Source of the DNA: Canna indica
Taxonomy: Eukaryota; Streptophyta; Magnoliopsida; Zingiberales; Cannaceae
Length of the DNA: 64,000 nt
NCBI GenBank assembly: GCA_034359265.1
Contig: CP136891.1
Span: forward strand, 56,954,001-57,018,000
Direction: 5' to 3'
This document shows, piece by piece, positions 34,442 through 46,740 of the stretch; position 1 is the first letter of the stretch; each line of letters starts with the position of its first letter. The position numbers and the translations under genes are program-made. A model generated the notes under the pieces. It saw only the letters and a list, made by a program, of their open reading frames with translations. It had not been told where the DNA came from and did not search any database.

Positions 34442-36663
34442 TCTCACGCCCCGTTGCGTGACCGGCCAGGATATGTGTCAATATCCCGAAGCCTATCACA
34501 TACACTATCCAATTATAATAAAAATCAACATTGAACCGAAGAGAAAGTCATAAAATAAAATGGTGACCACACTTTATTAATTTCAAAGCAGTTTTAGGTT
34601 TAAAGAAACAACTCAACTTTTCAAGTGATCAGTTCATGTTTTGAAAGCAGTAAATATTTTACAAAACACCAATAAGTGCATGACTATCAACTCTAACAAC
34701 ACGACTACGACTCTATAAACACATGCTACGAGATCTATGCCTCCGCCTGCACTCTAATTTCACCATGCCACCAGGCCATACCTCACTGGTTGGGCTATGC
34801 AAAAAGACAAAACAATAAACCGTGAGTTCACGAGGAACTCAGTGAGCGGTTCTTCCAAACCTCCACTTAAATCCCTGGTAAGGTAACACATATGACATAA
34901 TGATACAATGAGGAATTTAAGCTAAACAAATTGCCAAATCATTGAATAACCAAACCGGCCCCCTTGGCCCTTACCAAACTCTATGTCATTCGACCACCAT
35001 AGGCCTAAACACATGTAAGGGGATTCGGCCATACCGGGCTTCCCCACTCTACAAAACCAGGCCAGATCGGCCTCCTTCAACCAGCCTAATAAGGCATATA
35101 ATATGTAAAACAATCAAATCACGGGTCCGTTGACTATGATGGCCACTAGTATCAGGAACCCTCCGGGTTAGGGATAGCTAGTCCCACCCAACTCGGGTCT
35201 ACTGTCAGCGTGGCCCACTGACGGAATCTCAAGACCCTTCGCCACCCGGCTCTAACACCTAGCGGGCCCGCTGGTGCAATCTCAAGACCCTAATCACCGC
35301 TGAGTCGTGTGGTAGCCGTTTGGCTGATAACTCTCCTCAGTAGACCATGTCAAACACAATACACAATCAGGGTTTCTATAATAATACCATGTAAGTTTTT
35401 CGGGCATTGCCCATATCCGACCCTTTCCCCGGGTCGCACTATCCGAACACTAATGTTTGCTATCTATCCCTTGGTGTAAAACCTAGTTTATGCACTTTGT
35501 TCCTCTAGGATAATTACCATTCATAGGTTCAGAAACTCTTACTTCTTGATTTATTTGAGCAATTGACACATAGAAAAGAAAATGTGGTCTATCGTTACCA
35601 ACCACAATTACCAACTGTAATTACCAACAATAAAAATAAACGATAATAACATGTGAATGCAAAAATAAGGAGGTTAATTCAATAATTAAATTCTAAATTT
35701 TAGTAAGGAAACAAGAAGTATAACGAGGCAAGGAATAGGTTCTAACAAAGAAAATAATTGAAACATTACTATGATCCACATGTCATACTAAATAATTGAA
35801 CATTTCCTTATAGCATGATAATCCCAATTTACCAATACTAACAATTCGTATATTGGGTGAGTGATCCATACTTAATCAATGATTTAACACCCTACATGTA
35901 AGTATGAACCAACCCGAGCCCTTTCCCCCTCCTCACACCTACTCGGTCGAGCCTACCCTAGGCTACTTATGCTCGGCCGATATTAACCAGGGTAGGTGGA
36001 TAAGATTCTCGGCCATGATCGAGAGGAATCAAGCCATCAATCATGAAATAAACTCAATCCGAGGGTTTACGACCACTCTAGGAAATTGGGGAAAAATTTG
36101 GCATGACCTTCCCCTTTTTCCTTCATGCATCCGGCCCTAACCATCAAGAAAACTACAAGAAAACTTCATACTAATGACATACATATATATATCAAAATTG
36201 AATCTCGGAAGAAACTTCGGTGAATCGACGAAATTACTCGAGAAATCAGAAAATTCCCTAAAACCTTGGGTTGGCTGCCCGCCTACCCTACCCCAAAGCT
36301 CTTCTTCTCCTCTCCTCCTCTCCTCGGGCTACGTGCGGCTCGACTTGCTTTGATCCGCACAACGGCTTGGGGTGAGGGATTTATTTCTCTCTATTTTTTT
36401 TGACAAAAATACTCCTCTTCACTTAAACCCTCTCACTCGACTCACCCAAATTCGGATTGAACTCCGTTTCAATCCGCGAACCCGATTTCAATCCAACTTG
36501 AGTCAAACAACTCATACATTCCAAAACAACACTAACCATAGGACTAAAATTTAAATTATACCTCTTACTTGTGGTGATTTCACGACTCGACCTGGCTATT
36601 TAATTTCCCGATCCGATGGGCTGCACCAAAAAAAATTTATATTAGGAAACCCCGGGTCTTACA
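34442..36663 (-). repeat. Gypsy G 5' LTR
   Basis: On the minus strand it starts TGTAAGACCCGGGG (36663) and ends ...GGGGCGTGAGA (34442; a terminal CA seems mutated). About 2.2 kb. The part from 35205 rightwards is shared with the 3' LTR. Confidence 0.88.
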
Positions 36664-38328
36664 CTCTTGTTCTCACCAAGAAGATGTGAAACAAAGTTTA
36701 ACTTCTTCTATTCCCTCATGGGGTATTCGGCTACCTTAAGAGGAGAAGGAGGAGGCAGCTACAAAAGTTGATCCGGCCCTCTCCTAAAATCACTCAGAGA
36801 ATTCAAAATTTCAGGGTTTGCCTCCAAAATAAAATATATTTTATATTTAATTAATTCATAATTAATTCGAAATTAATTAATTCCAATTAAATAGAAATTT
36901 TAATTTATCTCCATAAATTAAAAGCCTATTAATAGGAATGAGATTTATCTAAATAATTAAATTCCTAGTATATAGGAATTATATTCATGTAGATAAATTA
37001 AATTTCTATTTATAGAATCATGATTTATCTAAATAAATCAATTATCTATAAATCTATGATTTATCTAAATAAATTAAATTCCTATTAATTATGATTTATC
37101 TAAATAAATCTATTCCAAATTAATAGGTGTAGGCGCCTAGGGAAAATCAAATTTTCCTCCATGAATTTTTGATTTCAAAAATCAAATTAATTATGTTTTA
37201 TTCTTAATTAAACATATACCTGTTTTATGGTTAATTAATTTCTTAATTCATAATTAAGATTTTAATCAACCATATAAGATAGTACTGCATGCCAAAACCC
37301 TACGACTTTAGGGTTACCCTACAGAATAGGGTTTTCGAGGAACTCCTTCTTCGTGCATTCGTTCCTATAGGAAACAATTTTCCTATCTTGTGAGACTCCA
37401 CTACCAGTCAAGATTGACATCTAGCAAAGTGTCATGACTACCCAGATAGTGTGAGGTTGAATCTACAGGGATTGTACGCCCTTCGGTGATGAGTTACGGT
37501 GCAACTAAATCCTTCGGTTACAACGTCCTGAAGTCGGCTAGGGTACGAAAGAAGTGTCGAACCATAATACTAATTCATACGTATTCCTCTTGCCAAGTTG
37601 TCGTCTAAATAATGACATGTCAGAAACCCTTTTCCGATATTCATATTTACTATGGCCAGAGATTCCTAAGTTGACACTTGCAGGGATATATAGGACATTA
37701 TCTTTTCTCACTAGGAGTAACTAATTCCATATTGGTTGCTCACCTACCTCATGAATGCTTCTCCATGCCCAGAAGTATCTGACACATGACTTTTAAAGGC
37801 CACATAGGGGTAAAACCAAAGCAATGGGTCATCAATCACAAGGTAACCATGACAACCTCAGGTCCAAGGATTGCTTGCACCTATAATCATATGAGGAACA
37901 TCTTATTAACACTCATATAAGGATTCCATTTTGTGTTCCTCGTGTAGGTCTGTTCAGTGAACTCATTCCCTAATGAACACAACACCTACATTTGTACATT
38001 AATGATGGTTCATAGGTAACTGTGAGATTAGCTACCCCTATCGTATAGGGCATGAATCAAGTGCACTAGTCTTCCCAGAATCACCAATCCCCTAATAAGT
38101 GATTCTACGACTAGGAACATTCAGAACAAGGGCATCTGTATTCCAAGTCTCACTGGCATGATCTCAGCATAGCATTGGAATCATTCGCCCAGGTTCATGG
38201 CATTCATCACAATCTAATATAAAAATTATAGATCCAACATATGATGAAAAGTTGCCTCATTTATTCATTATCAAAAATAGTTCCCTACACATCGACATGT
38301 GATTGGCTCAAGGGCACTATTTCTTTCA
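36664..38328 (-). repeat. Element D 3' LTR, outer end lost
   Basis: On the minus strand it starts TGAAAGAAATAGTGCCCTTG at 38328. On the left it begins abruptly at CTCTTGTTCTCACCAAGAAG, next to the end of Gypsy G; the right LTR shows that about 380 further bases should follow. The 36800-37110 part is extremely AT-rich with TTTATCTAAATAA(A/T)T units. A polypurine-like tract (minus strand AAGTGGAAGAT) adjoins at 38329-38339. Confidence 0.88.
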
Positions 38329-38467
38329 ATCTTCCACTTGCACTTGCTATGATAATCATTACGGTATCTAATACCCATACAATTTAAGTGGCGATCGAAC
38401 TGCTGCTATGATAATGGTTTTGTGAATGAATCTACTATGTTGTCTTTCGTGTCGACGCGTTCGATAT

Positions 38468-39720
38468 TTATATCACCTCGTATCCAACGATCTCTCTTAT
38501 AAGGTGATACCGCCTTAGGATGTGTTCTGACTTGTGATGGGATCTAGGTTCCTTTGCTTGAGCAACAACCCTAGTATTATCACAACAAATATGGATTGGA
38601 CCGACAACCTCAGGAACAACACCCAACTCACTGATAAACTTCTTTATCCACACTCCTTCCTTTGTGGCTTCTCTTGTAGCGATGTACTCAACTTTTATCA
38701 CTGAGTCATCCATAGTACCTTGCTTGGATCTTTTTCGGCATACTGCGCCACCATTCAGAGTAAATACATACCCTGATATGGATTTACTATCATTAGGGTT
38801 TGACTGGAAGCTAGAATCAACGTAGCCTTCCACTTTGATATCGGACCCACCATAAATCAGGAGAACATCTTTAGTTCTTCTCAAGTACTTAAGAAAGTTC
38901 TTCACGGCTTTCCAATGTTCCTATCCAAGATTTGCTTGAAATTAGCTAGTTAACCTTAGGGCATAAGCCACATTAGGCCGAGTATAGAGCATCACATACT
39001 TGATGGATCCTACTGCCGAAGCATAGGGGATCTCACTCATCCTTTTTCTCTTCTCAAGTGTCTTAGGAGATATCCTTTTGGAAAGAGTGATACCATGACT
39101 CATAGGCAAGTAACCTCTTTTATTGCCTTCTATGCTAAACCTTTTTAGCACAATATCAATATACCAAGACTGGGACAAACCAAGCATCCTTCTAGACCTA
39201 TCCATATAGATCTTAATGCCGAGTACATAAGATGCTTTCATTGACTGGAGCATGGGAACACTGACTAGAGCATGGGAATATCATTCCCAATGAGCAGCAT
39301 ATCATCTACATACAACACAATAAACACAACAATGCTCCCATTAGCCTTCTTGTAAACACAAGGTTCATCTACATTTTTGATAAAACCAAACTCTTTAACT
39401 CCCTCATCAAACGGATCGATGTTCCAACTCCTCGAGGCTTGCTTGACTCCATAAATAGACTTTTTCAACTTGCATACGTTCTTCGATCCTACCGGGGATA
39501 CAAATCCCTCTGGTTGAGTCATATAGACTTCTTCCTCAAGTTCACCATTGAGGAATGCCGTCTAGACATCCGTCTGCCAGATCTCATAATCATGGTATGC
39601 TGCAATGGCTAGTAATATCCTGATGGACTTGAGCATGGCTACAGGAGAAAAAGTTTCATCGTAGTCAACACCTTGTCTTTGAGTGAAACCTTTTGCAACT
39701 AGCTTGGACTTATAGGTTTA
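38468..39720 (-). pseudogene. Element D reverse transcriptase (3' part) and RNase H
   Basis: From right to left: SKLVAKGFTQRQGVDYDETF (after the element C insertion), YMTQPEGFVSP, LKKSIYGVKQASRSW and the catalytic YVDDMLLIGNDIPML (39522-39265), then the connection (39253-38942, YASAVGSIKYVMLYTRPNV). The RNase H part (38905-38468) reads GYVDSSFQSNPNDSKS, DSVIKVEYIATREATKEGVW and ICCDNTRVVAQAKEP. Stops and a deletion at ETFSPV/TDV-like parts show decay. Confidence 0.88.
39716..39720. repeat. Element C target duplication, left (GTTTA), decayed
   Basis: The right copy is GTCTC (47725-47729). Removing element C and one copy restores an uninterrupted Copia VET/YKSK reading in element D, so the position is supported although 2 of 5 bases differ. 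Confidence 0.65.
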
Positions 39721-40610
39721 TGACAATATAGGTCTCTAAGGGAACTTCTGTTAAGGACAGTTGCACATAGAGTTGCAACTGCTACTGGTAGCAAAGTAAG
39801 AACCAAAATAAAAATTATACGCAAACACAAAGGTTTATTTACGCAGTTTAGTAACAAACTTTGTCACCTAATCTGTGGGGCACTCACTCGACTACCAGTA
39901 CTACAGTAAATTGAAAATAACAAAAACCTATTTGCTATTACAATTACATATCGACTTGCCTCTCCATGATATCCCAGCCACAAAGTTCTGTCATCCACAC
40001 AGTCCTTGTGTTGTAGTGAGTTAACAACCCAAAACCATCTCCATTTGAAGATAAGAAAGATAGATTGTTTCCGTCTTGCACTCGGCAGTCTCAACTCCTA
40101 AAAATAACTGACAACACGGTGTACACACATTGAAGTTGATAAATTAGATATTTTCACCAGAATTTATACGTGACAACTGATACATTTGAATCAATGTTGA
40201 CTTAACTATTGTTCAATAATACCATCAGTTCAAAAACCAATAGTCATCAGTTCAAAACAAATAGTCAGCACCAAATCTTAATGACCATATTAAGGAGTAA
40301 CACCCAAAAATATTAAAGAAGATCTCTCCTCTACTCATAAACTTAAACGGGCAATAGAAATGAAATTAACGATGATTAAAAATATCAAAGACATCAAAGA
40401 AAATCGTCATTAACAATGAAGACCAAAAGTCATCATCTTTGCTGGAAACAGAAGTCCACATTTTGTGTTGCATCCTTATCTTGAAATCCATAGATTATAG
40501 GAGCAGTTGAAACTGTCTTCGACATAACCAAAATTTCTCCTAGTTGATTGAGAATTAACCTGAAGTAATTTTACCAAATATAGCCAACTCTTAAAAGACC
40601 AGCACTAACA
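39721..40610 (-). repeat. Element C 3' LTR
   Basis: From TGACAATATAGGTCTCTAAGGG to AGACCAGCACTAACA on the plus strand (890 bp). The polypurine tract on the minus strand (CCAAAGGGGGAGAT) adjoins at 40611-40624. Confidence 0.92.
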
Positions 40611-40624
40611 ATCTCCCCCTTTGG

Positions 40625-41014
40625 CTTATTTGGCAAAAACCATTCTGACAAAAATTATCAGAAAAAAAACTCAATAACAAGAGATAGTTTCACAGAGTCA
40701 AGATAACTGTCAAAATAAAGATCAACGGTTAAGACAATATCCAGTCACAGATATAACTATTATCACAGTTTCACAACCACCACCATAGTCAGAGAAAAAA
40801 AAAATACAACCAGTCAACATCAACATCAGACATACAGCCAGAATTTGTCAAACAAGATAAAGTGTCACTCAGATAAGTTTAAGGTATCATCCACTATAGA
40901 AGGCCAGTTGCAATAATCAAACTACCTTTGATCTCCCCCTTTTTGCCCGAGTAAGCCAAAGGAAAAAAAATCACAGTCACTCAGAACTGGACGAAACAAA
41001 GATCCTTCTATAAG
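40625..41014 (-). other. Element C 3' noncoding region
   Basis: AT-rich. It includes a second purine tract on the minus strand (AAAAAGGGGGAGATC, about 40933-40947), like the repeated tracts of B, E and F. No ORF. Confidence 0.6.
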
Positions 41015-41705
41015 TCAGAGATGCAGGACCTGTAGCACTAGCTGTGAAATATTCAATAATCTTTGTTGACTGTTTGGGGAAGTTTCAACAGCAGTAGGAA
41101 CATCTTTTTTGATTGCTTCAAGACTAGCATCAGCAGTTTTAACTGCTTCAAATACAGTCCCAACTGGAATTGTCTTACTCATAAGAACTTGAGAATAAAA
41201 AGGAGGCCCGATCTTTACTGGAATTGAGTCAAACTCTTCATCAACAACAATAATATTAGTATCAAAATCTACTATTTTAGAAGAATCATCATGAGAAATA
41301 GAGCCATATAGAATATTGACTTCATCTTTACCCTCCCCCCTTGAAGATAATTTCTCCGCCTCAAGAATAGGAATCCTAGATAGGGATTTGGGGTGGGGGG
41401 GTGGAGGGGGGGTTAGATGCCATACCTCTACCATTTTTTCTTAGAGGGTGTTCAACGGGTCTTCTCCCGGATTTCGTTCTCAGATTGTGACCCTGAGAAG
41501 TAGGAGGTGGAGATATTTTATCAGGAGAAGGATCTGGAATAGGTGTTTCAAACTTCTCAAGTGGATTTGAAAACTCCATTTTCTTTTCCAAAGAAGCATA
41601 CTTCTTCTTTATGAAACCTTTCTTGTTAATTTCTTTGCCCATTTTTGAATCTTTTGTTAAATAGATAGGAGACTGATAAGAGGACACATTGATGAGAAAA
41701 TACAT
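41015..41705 (-). pseudogene. Extra ORF downstream of pol in element C
   Basis: Two overlapping frames (41705-41376 and 41434-41015) joined by a frameshift in the G/C homopolymers at about 41392-41411. The first part is basic and proline-containing (SPPPTSQGHNLRTKSGRRPV); the second is acidic, then Ser/Val/Ala-rich. It lies between RNase H and the PPT, where SIRE/Maximus elements can carry an additional 'env-like' ORF. I see no clear signal peptide or membrane segment, so I name it only by position. Confidence 0.5.
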
Positions 41706-42126
41706 TGATTACCACTTGAGGAAATGAACCGACTTGCAACACCAAGAGGTCTTAATTTGGACATAAATCCCATAAATTGAGTCATATGTGCGGGTCCTCA
41801 TTAAAAAAAAAAGCCTCTCGCCGAAACAAGGCAATCTTCATAAATATTTCTTCAATGAGCAATAAGAGGAGAAGAAAATGTATAAAATGCCTGCCAAAAA
41901 ATAAGGAAAAATAAATTAAGGAAACCCTTCAATAAAGAAGGTAAGTGGAAAAATTAAATAATTAAAATTTGAAAGACTCTTCAATTTTTTCACCAAAAAA
42001 AATGCGCCATATGACACAAAGTCCTAGAGCACTTCTCAACTACTCAAAATTTTCTCCATTCAAATCCTTTTAGAAGATATCTGCAACTTTTCTATCTATA
42101 GGAATGTATTCCAGTTGCAACTCCTT

Positions 42127-43446
42127 TCACTCGACTAGCTCCTTGATGATGAAAATGAATATCAATGTGTTTAGTGCGAGAATGCATATAGGATTTTTTG
42201 AGATATTTATAGCACTAGTATTATCACAGTAGAGAATCATTTCTTCCTGTTTGAAACCATAATCAAGCAACATATTCCTCATCCAAATCAGCTGTGTGCT
42301 GCAACTACCTACTACCAAGTATTCCACTTCTGCTGAAGAAAGAGAAATAAAATTTTATTTTTTACTTAACCAGGCCACCAGATTTGATCCAATATAGAAG
42401 CAATCATCTGAAGTACTTTTTCTGTCATCAATATTTCTAGCCCAGTCTACATCTGTGAATCCTACTAGATAGGAGTTAGAATCAATAGAATACCAAAGAC
42501 CAAAATCTAGAGTACCTTTAACATATTTAAGAAGCCGTTTAACTTCCTAAAGATGATACTCTTTTGGATTAGATTGATATCTGGCACACAATCCAACACT
42601 GAAACATAAGTCAGGTCTGCTAGCAATCAGATACAATAGGCTGCCAATCATACTTTTGTAGAGACTAGGACCAATGCTCTTGCCTTCATCATCTTTGCTT
42701 AGTTTTTCATGAGTAGAGATAGGAGTTCTAAATGACTTGGAACTAACTAGACCAAACTTGTGAATAAGATTTCTTGCATACTTACTCTAAGAGATAAATA
42801 TGCCATATTTATATTGCTTTAATTGAAGACTAAGAAAATAACTTATTTCCCCAATCATGCTCATCTCAAACTCAGATTTCATGTCATCCACAAATTGTTT
42901 AACATAAATTTCAGAGGTTGAACCAAAAACTATATCATTAACATAAATTTGAACATTAGCAATCGAAACTCCTTTCTTTTAATGAATAAGGTTGATCTGC
43001 ACGAACTGGGTGAGTCTCTCATACCAAGCTCTAGGAGCCTATTTAAGCCCATATAAAGCTTTCTTCACTCTGTACACATGGTCAGGATGAGCAGGATCTT
43101 TAAAGCCTTTAGGTTGTTCAACATAAACTTCTTCATTGAGAAATCCATTGAGGAAGGTAGTCTTAACATCCATCTAAAATAGTTTGAACTTCATACAACA
43201 GGATAAGGGTAGAAGTAACCTGATGGATTCCAATCTTGCAACAGGTGCAAAGGTTTCATCGTAGTGCAGACCTTCAATTTGGTTGAAGCCATGAGCAATA
43301 AGACGGGCCTTATTTCTTGTAATATTTCCAGCTTCACCAATCTTGTTCTTAAACACCCATTTAGTTCCAACAACATTGACACCTTTTGGTCTTGAGACGA
43401 GTTCCCAAACATCATTTTGGACGAACTGTTGCAACTCTTCTTGCAT
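42127..43446 (-). pseudogene. Element C reverse transcriptase and RNase H
   Basis: Bases 43446-43174 give VGTKWVFKNKIGEAGNITRN, KARLIAHGFNQIEGLHYDET and APVARLESIRLLL. The next 800 bases keep Copia order (KAFYGLK-like and a VYVNDIVFGS-like YVDD equivalent at about 42955-42925) with many stops. RNase H ends at 42327-42127 with SCSTQLIWMRNMLLDYGF and LYCDNTSAINISKNPI, then a frameshift. Confidence 0.85.
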
Positions 43447-44848
43447 AGCAAAAACTCAAAATTCATCCTTCAAGTCTTCCTTAACATTTTTAGGTTCAAC
43501 AGTAGAAGTGTAGCAAGAGTACCCGATCATATCCTGGTGACATTTTTCTTGGATTGATTTTTGGTCTTAACTCCATCATGTACATCTCTAGTAACATTTT
43601 GTAGAGGATGATTCTTGGGAGATCTTGCATGTTTTTTTAGCTATGGAGTCATCCCTTTCATCTTCATGTTCAGTGTCAGTCTCATGATCAGTTGAATTAG
43701 CAATTTCAACTGACTGTTCAGAGGCCTTGGAGGAATTCTGTGCAGTCTTATCAATAGTTGAAACTGCCTTCTCATCAGCCAGCAGGGTCTAATAGATTTG
43801 AGAGTCATCAATCTTCCCATTTTGTGACTCCATCACAGTTTAAGTGTGATTGTTATAGACTCAGTACGCCTTGATATTTTTGGAATAGCCAAGAAATATA
43901 GCTTCGTTACTTTTGCTTTATATTTTTCCAAGGTATTCCCTATAATTTAGAATATAGCAGTTGCTACCAAAAATATGAAAATATGTAAGGTTAGATTTTC
44001 TACATTTCTATAATTCATAAAGAGTTTTAGTAGATATTGGTATGAGATAAGCTTGATTTATGATGTAACAAGCTGTGTTGATGGCTTCAGCCCAAAATCT
44101 TTTAGAAATCCGCTTAGAATTAATCATAACACGTGCCATCTCCCTGGATAGTACTTTTCACGTGCCATCCGCTTAGCAGTTGCTAATTCTGAAGTCTAAA
44201 ACATAGAGATTTAAAAATTCTAAAAGCATTGGACTTTTCTTTTAGGAATTCTGTCCAAGCAAAACGAGAGAAATCATCTACATGGATAAGGATATACTTT
44301 CTACCACCAATACTTTCAACCTGCATGAGATCAACAAGATCCAAGTGAAGAAGCTCAAGAGATTTAGATGTAGCTATCAGTTGTGGCTACTGATGAGACT
44401 ACCTAATCTACTTTCCTTCTTGATAAGGACCGCAGACTACTTCAAGTTCTCCTAAAAGTTTAGGAGTGCCTCTGACCGCTTAAGCATTTACAAGTTTCTT
44501 CAAATCTCTGTAATTAACATGACCTAACCGTCGATGCCACATATTAATGTTAGAAGAAATAGCCGAAAGACAAATATAAGAGTAGACAATTTTGTAGTAG
44601 TTGTCTTTAGATCTATTCCCTCTAAGAATACAGTCACCATCCTTATCAAAAACCTTGCAACTATTTTTAGTAAATTGAACATTTAAATTTTGATCACATA
44701 ATTGGCTTTTACTTACTAGATTAGCCTTGAGACATTCTACCAGTAGGACATTTGCCAGATTAGGAATTCCTGGAATATTTAGAGTTCCAACTCCTATAAT
44801 ATTTCCATGTTCTCCATCTCCAAAAGTAACAATTGCACCTCCATGTTC
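43447..44848 (-). pseudogene. Element C integrase, heavily decayed
   Basis: A WHRRLGHVNYRDLKKLVN reading (about 44540-44490) and LLHLDLVDLMQVESIGGRKY with FSRFAWTEFL (about 44360-44235) identify the zinc-binding and core parts. Frames shift often. Segments around 44160 look rearranged: a CTAGxTGCT/CCGCTTAG-like repeat (CATCCGCTTAGCAGTTGC) interrupts the order. Confidence 0.7.
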
Positions 44849-45196
44849 CTAAATGTCTTTCAGATTTTTTGGACTCCTTGTCATATGCTGAGAACACCCA
44901 CTATAGAAATACCAAGATACAAGAGAAGAAATAGTCTTTGACAAAAAAATGACATGACAGTTAAGATCAGTCTTTCTTACCCAGATTTGTTTAACCTTTT
45001 TCCTTGGATAATTTACACAATTCTTTCTCCTAAGTTTGTTGGAGAGTTTGAAACAATTTGCTATAATGTGTCCTTTGCACCTGCAATAGTAGCATATGGG
45101 CATCCTATTCCCCCTCCTTGTAATAGGCTTTTGATGACTTGGAAAACCTTTATAAAAGTTACTCAGTTGAGTAGGCAATTGAGACCGGGGTTTCAA
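44849..45196 (-). pseudogene. Element C second zinc knuckle and protease
   Basis: Reads CYYCRCKGHIIANC (complete CX2CX4HX4C knuckle), a basic linker with QIWVRKTD, and WYFYSGCSQHMTR. The last is the aspartic protease site D-S-G-C-S-x-H-M-T with the catalytic Asp replaced by Tyr. It lies in a different frame from the gag N-terminus. Confidence 0.85.
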
Positions 45197-45216
45197 CTAG
45201 CATGAACTAGTGTATA

Positions 45217-46665
45217 CTAGTCCCTTATGATTGAAGGACATTTTCCTGCACTTAAGATTTTGTTAAGAGTACTAGTAGAATTCATCATTCTAGTTTCCTT
45301 TCTTACCTTTTCAAGTTCGGAGATCAACTTAGACTCTTTGTCTTCTTTTTCAATAATCTGTCTTTGAAAGGTTTTAACTTTCTTCTTAAGTATCTTCTTT
45401 TCTTCAATTAAAAGCTTGTTCTGATCGCTGAGAGACTTGTTGAGTTTTGCCACTTCAACCCATTTATCAAACATCTCCTGATAGGCTTCCTCAAGACTAT
45501 CCGCACATTGAACTTTGCAGTGATCATCATCTGCATCAGAGTTATCAGCAATTTTAACTGTGTCTTCTATGCAAGCTGTGAAAGCTCTAAAGTTGCCCTA
45601 TTCATGCTCTTTTGAGTTAGTTTCTTCATCATCGTAACTCCAAGTAGCAGTAAATGACTTCTTGATCTTCTTTTGAAGATTTGGGCATTCTGATCTCACA
45701 TGTCCAAATCCTTCACATTCAAAGTATTGGACACCTTTGAACTTCTGTTTGGGATCATCTTTTTGTCCAAATGATCGACTTCTTCTAATTTCTCCAGCAC
45801 AGAAGTTTGATTTTAAACTAGCAGACTCAGGCGGTTGAAATTGTTGTTTGAACTGTGAATTTGACCGAGAGTCCTGGTTTATCTTATTCTTAGCTCTCCG
45901 AAATCTCTTGAAATTCTTTGTCATAAGAGTCAGTACAACATCCATCTCCTCTTTAGAATAATCTTCTGACTTGATCTCATCCTCAATAACTCTGAAGGTA
46001 AGATTCTTCTTCTTTTCTTTGTGAGAATATTTTTTAGATAATTCCAACTCATACGTTTCAAGTTTACCCATTAGAGTGTTAAGAGTAATAGTAGATGGGT
46101 CATGAACTTCAATTATGGCAGCAGCTTTCATGTTGAACTTGGTAGACATGGATGTCAGAACTTTCCTTACTACATTTTCTTCAGAGAATGACTCTCCAAG
46201 GTTGGTAGCATTGTTCATGAGATCTTTGATATGCACATGAAAGTTATGTATACTTTTATCTTCTCCCATTTATAGATTCTCAAATCCGGTGTTGATGATT
46301 TCAACTTCTGACTTCTGAAGCATTAGGGATCCTTCATGATTCATTTCTAAAATTTCCCATGCCTGCTTTGCCAAGGTACAAGCCGAGATTAGTTTAAATT
46401 GAAAAGGATCAACTGCACTGAAGATAGCATTAAGAGCTTTATTGTCATAATTTACGGCAACAATTTCTACCTCAGTATATTGGCTTCTTGGCTTGTGCTC
46501 AGTTCCATTTATTATTGGAGGAGTATAGCCAATCTCTATAGGGTCCCAGCAACGATCATCCAAGGACTTGATGAAAGCCCTCATCCTAGCCTTCCAATAA
46601 GCATAGTTTGTTCCGATAAGTAAAGGAGGAACATTGATAGAATTTCTCATAGGCATTCTTTCCAT
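45217..46665 (-). pseudogene. gag: Element C gag
   Basis: The likely ATG (46663-46665) gives MERMPMRNSINVPPLL and NYAYWKARMRAFIKSLDD. One stop at 46270-46272 interrupts; the same frame goes on with NLGESFSEENVVRKVLTSM, TLMGKLETYELEL and a zinc knuckle YFECEGFGHVRSEC whose first Cys is Tyr (45598-46269). After a further stop, a coiled-coil stretch rich in Lys/Glu/Leu (45217-45474) completes the SIRE-type plan. Confidence 0.88.
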
Positions 46666-46726
46666 CTTGAGCCTGAAAAAAAAGAGACACACCAAGGATC
46701 TTGTGCAGGTAAAGGCTAGCACAACT

Positions 46727-46738
46727 GCTCTGATACCA
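46727..46738 (-). other. Primer binding site, element C (tRNA-iMet)
   Basis: TGGTATCAGAGC on the minus strand, two bases from the 5' LTR. Confidence 0.95.
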
Positions 46739-46740
46739 AT

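Larger units (their letters stand above)
28078..36663 (-). mobile_element. Ty3/Gypsy chromovirus G (Tekay/Del-like)
   Basis: Minus-strand element: 5' LTR 34442-36663, PBS 34426-34437, gag, protease, reverse transcriptase, RNase H and integrase in Gypsy order, a chromodomain-like C-terminus, PPT at about 29653-29668, and a 3' LTR (28078-29652) lacking its inner-to-outer last 760 bp or so. The order (integrase last) and sequence place it in the chromoviruses. Stops, frameshifts and an integrase deletion make it dead. Confidence 0.92.
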
